This document shows positions 56,301 to 64,000 of a stretch of 64,000 nucleotides of DNA, one piece after another (positions within the stretch are counted from its first letter, which is position 1; the number at the start of each line of letters is the position of its first letter). A model generated the notes under the pieces. The model ran no database searches. It saw only the letters and a list, made by a program, of their open reading frames with translations, and was not told the origin of the DNA. This DNA comes from Amborella trichopoda (Eukaryota > Streptophyta > Magnoliopsida > Amborellales > Amborellaceae): positions 416,742 to 480,741 of the forward strand of contig NW_006499364.1 in assembly GCF_000471905.2 (NCBI RefSeq), in the 5' to 3' direction. Both the position numbers and the translations under genes were made by a program.

Positions 56301-56776
56301 ACGTAAAAAGCTGTCCGGAACGTTCTAACTCTCCTTCTCCTCTCTCCTCCTTTATTTTCTCCAGAAGTGTGGCTCGATGGTGCCTAAACTTCGACACTCT
56401 AAACAGAGAGTTTGGAGGCACCAAGCTCACTAAGCCACAACTAGAGCGCCTCAGAGAGATGTTGGCCTAGGCGGTTGAATTCTCAATAGTCGTTGACACC
56501 ATGTCAACCCAAGCCAAAACCGAGCCATCATCAAGCTCCTCATCCAAAGAAGCCTCCCATATGGTGCAGATCTTGGAAGTACCATCCAGCATGAGGCAAA
56601 TGAGTCAAAGATAGGGGAAGAAGCTACAACCCACACCTCAAAAGCTCAAGGTCCTCAAATTTCCTTGTCCTTCACTCTTCCCTAAATCTAAACCTAAAAC
56701 CTCTACATCCCTAATACAAGTCCCTATTACTTCCCCATTAACCCAAACCGCACTGGCTGAACAACAAAGTTAGCCA
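56301..56776 (+). pseudogene. gag-protease linker, Element 7
   Basis: The plus strand reads LNREFGGTKLTKPQLERLRE (about 56405-56465) and SHMVQILEVPSSMRQM, then a Lys/Pro/Ser/Thr-rich stretch that leads to the protease. It is the counterpart of 14861-15500 in Element 2. One frameshift near 56470. Confidence 0.6.
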
Positions 56777-57480
56777 GTGTCACAAACCAAAACCCAACCA
56801 AAGCCTGTTCTTATTCCTACCTTACCACCTACACCAGTGACTCGATCAGGAACACAGAAGACTAATGAGGATAAAGTGAAATATGACGTAATTGGGCACT
56901 TGAGAAAGCTTCCATCCCTTCTAAGTATTTATGACGCCCTCCTGCTATCTAGGGACTATTGTATAGCTCTAGTTCATGCTCGTTCTAACCCAGAGCTGTA
57001 CGAGACCGATGAGGAGCATATAGAGGTTGACCCAACCATTATGAGTGGGTGCCTGGCAATCTCCTTTTTCGAAGATGACCTGCAGTTGGGAGGCAAATTT
57101 CACAACTGCCCCCTCTTTCTGAACGGTGAACTATATGCCTGCCCTATCAACCGAATCATGTTGGATGGAGACAACAGTCAACCTGATCCCAAGAAGGATT
57201 CTGGATTAGGATCTGATGACCTGACTCTGACCCACATCACTGTGCAAGGTTTCAACCAATAAGGACAGAAGCCAGTTGACACGGTGCGACTTCGTCTCAA
57301 TATCGGTGACCTCAACGATTACACTCAGTTTCAAGTAATCGACACTGATACCTCCTACAACGTTCTGCATGATCGCCCTTGACGTCATGATCAGGGAGTG
57401 GTTCCTTCTACGCTCCACCAATGCTTCAAATACAGCTGAGATGGGAGACAGTACACGGTTTATGCTGATAAAAGACTATT
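56777..57480 (+). pseudogene. Aspartic protease (retropepsin), Element 7
   Basis: The open segment 56777-57262 has KVKYDVIGHLRKLPSLLSIY, FFEDDLQLGGKFHNCPLF, CPINRIMLDG with the catalytic Asp, and THITVQGFNQ, then a stop. The frame continues with VIDTDTSYNVLHDRP. Directly after LDG a small deletion shifts the frame: the expected VNLIP text appears in another frame and the original frame returns about 18 codons later. The enzyme would be inactive. Confidence 0.8.
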
Positions 57481-58392
57481 CCCTGTAGCTTAGACTCACT
57501 ATGCCAATGTCAAGTACTATTTCACAAACCTTCCAGCACTAGAAAAGTCAAATGTTGATGATTGGAAGCCTGTGAGAGAGACGGGACCCTCGTAACTCTG
57601 GGGCGAATGATCACAGACATGTTCAAAGAAGAGGAAAGACAGGGTAAGATCCCCCCTTTGACTCCAATCTACCTGAGTATACCTTGCCACCTCTCCGAGG
57701 TCACGGTGTCCTCTCTCAAAGACAAAGCTCCCCCCCTCTACCTCTAAATCGTCAAAACTAACACTTTAGCCTGAGGGAGCCCTAGAGGTAAATCTTCCAA
57801 CACGGAGGTCACCGACACACTGGACCAGCAAAAGGTTTTGCATGTCCCCATTGCTCTTTTAGAAACAGAATCGGCTCACCAACCACCACGGAAGGTGATC
57901 CAAATTCCATCCTCCTTAAACATGGGGATCACCAGCAGTCAAAAGAAGGTCTTACACTTCTCAGGGGTTGTCAAAGAAGTACAGACGGACAAAAGTCAAC
58001 CCTCCAGCTCTTAAGAACAAGACCCCATGACAAGGCTAAGAAGTGAGGTTCATAGCCTCTAGAATCAGTTGGAGGTTATGCGCGTTGCTTCAAAACACTT
58101 GAAGGAGTTTGTCCCTGAGACTAAGACCTATGACAAGCTCAAAAGTAATGCACCTCGAATCAAAGCCAAGGCTCCCCCAGACGGGAGTATTTACTGTGAA
58201 TAGGCTCACCAAATCATGAGAACCATGAATTATGATCCCTTGTCCAATCAAACACTCAAGGGTGAGGAAGCAGTTGCCCCCCCATTCGAGGTCATTGCAG
58301 CCACAACAGACTGGCATAAGAAGAATCAAGGAGTGGGCTATTCCTTTTCGTCTCAAGCTGTGAGAGAGCGGAAGCAATACAAAGAGAAGTGA
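57481..58392 (+). pseudogene. Post-protease tail of gag-protease, Element 7
   Basis: The plus strand reads MITDMFKEEERQGKIPPLTP (57607), QQKVLHVPIALLE, SKHLKEFVPETKTYDKLKS (58092) and ends VRERKQYKEK, stop 58390-58392. It matches 14124-13325 in Element 2 and likewise ends without passing into RT. No domain is recognised. Confidence 0.6.
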
Positions 58393-58481
58393 AGAACAAA
58401 AGACATGTCATCCACAAGAAAGAAAAAGAATTATTCATTCATCAAGGAAAAATATTACAAGTGTCTGTTCTTTTAACACTA
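58393..58481. other. Tail-to-tail spacer of Element 7 (89 bp)
   Basis: AT-rich sequence between the stop of gag-protease (plus) and the stop of PMD (minus). Transcripts from both strands would overlap here. aattattcattcat gives AATAAT on the minus strand as a weak poly(A) signal. Confidence 0.5.
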
Positions 58482-61400
58482 TCAAAAGTGGTCAATGATT
58501 TCATTAACCTTCCCTCTACACTCTTCGACTAAGGCCTTCACTCACCCATTATCGGCCCTCAATTTCGGCCACCATTGTGGCCTCATGGTCCACTAGAGTC
58601 AGCTGCTCCCTCAAGGAGCACTCGAGGTCCAGTAACTTCTGGATCAGCTCCTTATCTTTGGCTTCCCAGGTTGCTGTCTCCTCCTCTAACTCCTCAAGCA
58701 CCTGCGTCTATTTGGTGATTTGCGCTTTCAGGGTTTGTACCTTGCCATGGCGCATCATGACTTTCTTGGCAAGGGCGGATCGTCGGGAGGTGGTAGCATC
58801 TATTTTTCCTACCTCGGCATCAATTGACTCTCAATTCTGTCTGAGGGAATTATCCAAACAGTCTAGTTGAGAGTCCTCTAGTCGCTTTGCAGCCTTCTCC
58901 ACTAGCAGAGCCTCCATCCTCCGTCCCTTCAGCTCGTTGGTGAGGCTATCGAAGTAAGGGAGCGCTTCAGGCACGCTTCCTACGACGATCCCCCTTAACC
59001 GCAAGAGCATCATTCCAAGCTCTTCAAGAGGCAACTCCTTTAGCCTTTGGAATCCCGTTCACAACATCTCAAAGAAAACACTTGGTATCCCATTGAAGTG
59101 GGCCTGGGCAGTACAGTTGGAGCAACTATAGCAGGAGGATTCTCAACTGCAGCCAAGGCCACAGGCTCTCTAGGTTCAGGGGCAACTTCAAGATGCCCTG
59201 GTACCTCAGCGACAGCCCCTTCGCTCAAAGCCCCTGCCATGTCCACTTCAGGCTCGGTCCTCTCATGCTCAGGTGCTGTAGCTGCACCCTCTAGGGGCTT
59301 CACTGCCTCAGCCAGGGTAAGGCTGACCTCCTTTCCTGAAGCCACTATCTTAGTGTCGAGCTACACTATCGTAGCCTCTCTCGGGGCCATGACTTCTCCT
59401 TGTGTCCCCTCTCCTTGAACAACCATCTCCACCTCGGTAGACTCGACACTTTCCCCCTCTCCTTCTTCAGCCTTGTCCTCCATGGCAACCACGTCAACTA
59501 CAGGTTCTCTTATAGGGCTTGCCTCCTCTATAGTTGTGGGTGCCGCCTTCGAGCCCTCTAAGCCTAATCCCTTAGGGTGTTCTACCTCTGCGTCCTCTGT
59601 AGCTACATCAATCGAGGCGGTAACCTCCTGCCACTTGGGTGGTCCCCCTTCATTCCCTGGGGCTCCATCCTCTTCTATAACCATGAGCTCTACCGGAGCG
59701 TCCCTCTCCTCGATAGCCTCCAGAGCTTCAGAGGCCCTCTCTGCCTTCGCCGCCTAATCATGGCCAGTCTCATCAAGGCCAGCCTCATCAGCTTCGTTCA
59801 CCTTCATTGAGACTGAACTCTTCCCTTCAGCCATGAACGTCACTTCCTAGAGAAATCTCGATCGGGGCAGTAGGATCTGACGTACTGGCTCGGGCCTCTG
59901 AAGGGCCAGGAGAAGGTTCAAGTGAAGGAGAAGGTAAAGCCTCAAGAGCATAGGGTGACGCAGAAATAGCAGGAGACACACAACCCTTTGAAGAAGCCGA
60001 GGGTGAGGAGCCGTCTTCCGGCGCATGAACCACTAGAACCTTATGCCCTTTGCGCCCCAAAGCCTTGGTCGCCTTCTTGGCCAGAGCACGAGGAGTCACT
60101 AGGGCATCCCGCTTCCTCTTCTTTCCTTTTGCATGCTTGGATGCAGCAACCTTCGAGGTGATGGACTTGGAAGAACTGGTGGCTAACTTGTTATGAAAGC
60201 CGCTCCCTATCAGCTCATTCAAATCCTGGACCGGATGTCCATCATGCCTCGGGACTTTGCGACCTTCCTTCCATTTGAAGATATCAGGAAGGTTGTAAAA
60301 AACACTCTCTGTCTCTTTCACCATATTGAGAAACCACAATAAAGACTCGTCCATGGCAGTCTAGTGAGGTCACCTGATCATGCATCAATCATGAGGGAAG
60401 CCCGGGGTGAAGATTTTTCCTAGGGGAGGGGTCATAGACATTTTCCACTGCCTTGTATGTTGGCTCCAGCGGCCACCCTCCCCTTCCAAGGGTGTTCCAT
60501 GTCCAAGTACCTCTTGTTGGTGATCCTCCACTAGAGGTTGTGGGCCTCGGTCACCCATACCATCCTGTAAAAATGGGGCAGCACATACTTATTGACCTTG
60601 GTGGCCTCCAAGCATGTGGCCCAAGCAATGAGAATGTAACTCGAAGATTACAGAGAATAGACAGCCTTGATCGAGCCCATGCTGCCGGGCAAAGTGATGA
60701 GGAAAGTATCCCTCAAGCTTTGCGCTATGGACAATATGATAGGCAAGAACTTCGCCTTTGATGCTCAGCATGAACATCAGTTCTTTCGACTAGTGAAGTC
60801 ATCTTCCAGATGGTGGCCCAGCTCATCGACAAATGCACGCTCTGTGAGGCCTCCAATTGGGAATGCCACCTGGGTCATGTGGAGGTGATCATTGTAAAAC
60901 AAGCTGCACGCACGACCTGGGGTATGAAAGATTGCCTTTTGCCCAACAATCTTCAGCAAAAATGGGCACACGGTTTCCTCCAACTCTCTGGTTTTGAGAT
61001 ATGTGTCCGAAAAATAAGCCCAAAGCCAGCCATATACATAATGGACTGTGAAAGGAGTCTTGAAATCCCCTGGGAAGGCCTCGCCATCTACTATTCCATT
61101 CCCTCCCTCATCCCCTTGATACTATCTTCCCTTGGAAATGGCTCCCAGGCCATGATAAATATTGCACAGAACGGGTTGTGCGAGAGCGTATTCCTTCCCT
61201 CGTGCCATGTCACAAGCCACATAAAAAGTGTAGGGACAAATTATGTCTGCCCCTCCTAGCAAGGGAAATTTACACAAGAAGAGCACCAAGTAGGACGCTA
61301 GGTAGATGTGTTAGTTCTCCTTCCGCATCTCAAAAATTGGTCGGATTTCCTTCTCTTTTCTCGACGACAGACCAGCTTCATCTGTATAGTCGTCGTAGAA

Positions 61401-62063
61401 GAATGTCACCCATTTAGCGAAGGTGGCTCGTCCACTTTTGTGCTCATTGTAGAGTTGTTGGTAGATCACAAACAATTCTTGAAGATTGGCCGTGTGAGGC
61501 TTCCTTTCCTACCTTTTTCCCTAAAAAAATGACTGAGTTCGAGGGAATAAACTCATCATACATAGCACCAAGAAGCGGCAACCCACCAACGAAGTGCAGG
61601 TCCATTAACAACATCCTTGCCTCCCCATGACCAAGCAGCCTAACATGGCTCCAAGTTTTCAACAACACTTTTGACTGTGTTTGAACAACGGTCGTAGTAG
61701 CCCGCCAAGCATTGGATGGCGGCCGGCAAGGAAGCCTGTCTCAAAGTATTTCGAAAACGCCTCAACACTTTCATGGTCTATGAGGAGTACGACTTCAAGT
61801 ACTGGTGTTCCCCTTATACCCGCAGGCCAGCAGAAGACCATTTCATGTCAGAGGTTTGTACCATCTGCTTGCCTAGAGTCGGGAAGTTCACATTAGAGGC
61901 TATGTTTTGGTGAAAGCAGTGCAGAAGGCCCACCCCTTCCTCTACATTCACGTTGCCGTCATTATCTTCCCTTGTCACCTGCTGGACAGGTCAAAAACAT
62001 ATGAGATGCTTAAGGGCCACCTCGGTTCACAAAAGCTTTCGATGAGCCAAATCGGCTCACCTC
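58482..62063 (-). pseudogene. PMD protein with basic and coiled-coil regions, antisense to Element 7
   Basis: The minus strand begins inside RGEPIWLIESFCEPRWPLSI (62060), cut by Element 9. It continues TLGKQMVQTSDMKWSSAGLR, LLKTWSHV, LLMDLHFVGGLPLLGAMYDE (about 61600-61545) and FIPSNSVIFLG, all PMD blocks. Then come FNLPDIFKWKEGRK-like text, a basic nuclear-localisation-like KHAKGKKRKRDALVTPRALA (60130-60070), a Ser/Pro/Glu-rich acidic region (59684-59040) and a coiled coil (EELGMMLLRLRGIVVGSVPE; TNELKGRRMEALLVEKAAK). It ends IIDHF, stop at 58484-58482. Many stops in the N-terminal half; the C-terminal third is nearly open. Confidence 0.75.
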
Positions 62064-62728
62064 TGTCACACCCCAAGAACTTACAATACTGTTATTCCTG
62101 AGATGCGACAGACAAAACATATATACATCTATTGATAGGACAAATTTACAACGGAGAGGTCTTACAAAGTAAATAAAGAAAACTAGCACAACAACAGTAT
62201 CTTCCAAGGTTGATCTTGACTAGCACTCAAAACGAATCCGCAGTTATCCTGAAAAAAAAGTTTACCATAGTTTGATGAGTTTGGCTACTCAGTAAGTGAT
62301 CATCATAATCCTAAAAATAATCATGATTGAAAGATATCAATATTTTCCAAAATGAAATCTATTAACAGAAATGCATCAACAGCTTCACTTTCAATAAATG
62401 CATAATTAAGTATAATCCGAGTAATTGAAATGCTTATAACACTTTTAACGGCAGTGCATAATTCAAAGGATTTCACAAAATACCCTACTGGCGTCCCAAG
62501 TAGGTCACCTATATACCCCATCAGCGTTCTGATGGGTCCACTTAATCCCTATCGGCGTCCTAGATAGGTCCACTTAATCCCTGCAGGTCCACTTATACCT
62601 CACCGGCGTACCGGATGAGTCCACTTAATCCCTACCGGCGTCCCAGATAGGTCCACTTATACCTCACCGGCGAACCGGATGAGTCCACTTGCATACTTAA
62701 ATTATTTCTAAATCTCTTTAAACATTCG
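62064..62728 (-). repeat. LTR (3' LTR part) of Element 9
   Basis: Starts at the tgtcacacccc edge and runs to the gap. It contains the palindromic tandem repeats at 62480-62690. No coding region is seen. The inner LTR boundary is not reached. Confidence 0.65.
62480..62692. repeat. Palindromic tandem repeats in the LTR of Element 9
   Basis: Units of about 32-35 bp of the form cctatcggcgtcctagatag plus gtccacttaatc. Each unit is a short inverted repeat with its own stem: CCTACT/AGTAGG (62484, 62499), CCCATCA/TGATGGG (62517, 62530), CCTATC/GATAGG (62548, 62563) and CTCACCGG with CCGGATGAG. Confidence 0.88.
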
Positions 62729-62748
62729 NNNNNNNNNNNNNNNNNNNN
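62729..62748. other. Assembly gap (20 N)
   Basis: An arbitrary-length gap. On one side is LTR sequence, on the other the RT start IRPSVSPW. Most of pol of a chromovirus should stand between them. Confidence 0.95.
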
Positions 62749-63659
62749 CCCCAAGGTGACACACTGGGCCTGATAAAACCCTTATCTAATAATTCTTCCA
62801 ATTGTTGTTTCAGTTCTTTAAGTCCTGCAGGAGCCATTCTGTAAGGTGCCTTAGAAATTGGTGCTACCCCTGGCAATAATTCAATGGAGAATTCAATTTC
62901 CCTGTCAAGCGGTAATCCTGGCAATTCTTCTGAAAAAACGTCGGGAAATTCTTGAATAACCGGAGTGGTATCCAAATTTATTTGGTCCTTTCTATCTTCT
63001 TTGATATAGGCAAGAAAGCCTTGACACCCTTTTCGAAGGAGGCGATTAGCTCGAATACAAGAGATTAAATATGATGGGGAGTCTTCTTTGACACCATTGA
63101 AGTAAAATACTGGTTGATTCGGAATACTAAAGGTAACAATTTTCTTATAACAATCAATACTTGCATGATATGCAGAAAGCCAATCCATGCCTAAGATTAC
63201 ATCAAAATCTTGAATTTCCACGAGTATTAAATCAACCAACAGATCCTTTTCTTCTATCTTTATTATACATGATTTGTACACTATATTGGTGTTATTTGAA
63301 TCTCCCATCGGTGTGGCTACCTCTAGAATGTATTCTAATTGTTCTGGTTCTACCTTTAAGTGACATGTAAAGTGTTGTGACACAAATGAATGCGTAGATC
63401 CAGGATCAATCAAAACATGAGCTACTTTTTGGAAGATAGTACGAGTACCTTGGATCATTGATTTTGAGGCCTGAACGTCTTGCTCGGTAATCGCAAATAC
63501 TCTTCCTTTCATCTGAGGCTTTGGAGCTATCTCTCCCTGCTTTGGAAGCTGTTGTGTCTGTAAGCTAGGACATTGTCTAATCTGGTGTCCCAATTTTCCA
63601 CACTTAAAACAGGCTCCGGTATTCCAATTAACAAGGGCTTGATCCATGATTTTTCCCAC
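62749..63659 (-). CDS. Zinc knuckle, protease and RT start, Element 9 (partial)
   Basis: An open frame of about 300 residues. CFKCGKLGHQIRQC is the zinc knuckle (residues 18-31). HVLIDPGSTHSFVSQHF is the protease active site (Asp in a DPG setting, seen in Tekay/Del elements). FDVILGMDWLSAYHASIDC is the protease C-terminal part. EFPDVFSEELPGLPLDREIE and APYRMAPAGLKELKQQLEEL lead into RT, cut at IRPSVSPW by the gap. There is no stop, unlike the Tat copies, so this is a young element. Upstream a one-base frameshift near 63630 separates it from gag (CRKCGKNHGSSPC lies in another frame). Confidence 0.88.
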
Positions 63660-64000
63660 ATTTTCTACATGGTTCTATTGGGTTTTAAAATGGCGAGGGC
63701 CTTGGCTTCTTGTTTGGCCTTTCAAACTGTTGTCGATTAGATGATATAGGTCTAACATGACTGTTCTGATTTTTCGTCTTTTGGTAATCTTCAAAATCTT
63801 TTTCGACAATTTGGGCACGATCTACTATTTCAGCATAAGTTCTTAATTTCAAGACTGATATTCTGCTTCTAATAGCTGGCCTGAGACCCCTTTCAAATTT
63901 CTTCACCTTTCTTGCCTCATTGTTAATCATATGTGGTGCAAACCTGGCCAATTCAGTAAACTTGGCCTCGTACTGCGCTACTGTCCTATTTCCTTGGATT
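63660..64000 (-). pseudogene. gag C-terminal part, Element 9
   Basis: The minus strand reads YEAKFTELARFAPHMI, KVKKFERGLRPAIRSRISVL and YAEIVDRAQIVEKDFEDYQK, the usual end of the Tekay/Del gag domain. A stop after KKPRPSPF (63687) and a frameshift toward the zinc knuckle break it. The gag start lies outside the window. Confidence 0.85.

Larger units (their letters stand above)
30895..62063 (+). mobile_element. Element 7: Tat element, gag-protease plus antisense PMD, no RT-integrase
   Basis: In plus order: 5' LTR 30895-34964, PBS, leader, gag 37099-37790, a break by Element 8, gag again from 54734, linker, protease 56777-57480, tail ending at 58392, then a PMD gene on the minus strand 62063-58482, cut by Element 9. 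Removing Element 8 rejoins gag at ELI/SK. It has no RT, RNase H or integrase. The 3' LTR must lie beyond Element 9. The layout is the same as in Element 2. Confidence 0.85.
62064..64000 (-). mobile_element. Element 9: Tekay/Del chromovirus, 3' LTR and gag-protease side
   Basis: The lower edge tgtcacacccc at 62064 (LTR end GGGGTGTGACA on the minus strand) lies inside the PMD gene of Element 7. Above the 20-N gap the minus strand codes chromovirus gag, zinc knuckle, protease and the start of RT; it runs out of the window. RT catalytic core, RNase H, integrase and chromodomain are absent between 62729 and 62748. Confidence 0.85.

Overview
The window is nuclear DNA of a flowering plant and is built almost entirely from nested, decayed LTR retrotransposons. 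Evidence for this is the plant-type Ty3/gypsy polyproteins of the Tat lineage (two RNase H domains, plant-type gag) and of the Tekay/Del chromovirus lineage, PBS sites matching plant tRNAs, and plant mobile domain (PMD) genes. The species cannot be named. No intact host gene, tRNA, rRNA or CRISPR was found, and nearly all coding regions carry stops and frameshifts. Two assembly gaps are present (34279-34682 and 62729-62748).

Layout. Element 1 (1-6387, minus) is a Tat gag plus RT, RNase H, second RNase H and integrase, with gag cut off at 6387. Element 2 (6388-22710, minus) is a Tat element with a 5' LTR (19325-22710), PBS, leader ORF, gag and protease. In place of RT-to-integrase it has a PMD gene on the opposite strand (10368-13152), followed by a tandem satellite. 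It sits inside an older LTR, Element 3 (22711-24601). Element 4 (24602-25800) is an LTR-like fragment with hairpin repeats and a 20-bp minisatellite. Element 5 (about 26124-27930, minus) has an initiator-tRNA-Met PBS, a 310-bp LTR and unrecognised ORFs. Element 6 (27931-30894, plus) is the front of another Tat element, cut in gag by Element 7. Element 7 (30895-62063, plus) is a second gag-protease plus antisense-PMD element. Its gag is interrupted by Element 8 (37791-54733, minus; both LTRs and a CTCAT target duplication), and its PMD gene by Element 9 (62064 to beyond 64000, minus), a Tekay/Del chromovirus.

How the parts relate. Elements 1 and 8 have gag and RT-RNaseH-integrase but no protease. 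Elements 2 and 7 have gag and protease plus an antisense PMD gene but no RT, RNase H or integrase. Their LTRs share the U3 side and the termini but differ in the middle, where each carries its own array of CU-rich, hairpin-forming repeats. This suggests (inference) two complementary, cross-mobilised partner families. That split, the long antisense PMD protein and the hairpin arrays are the most unusual features of the window.
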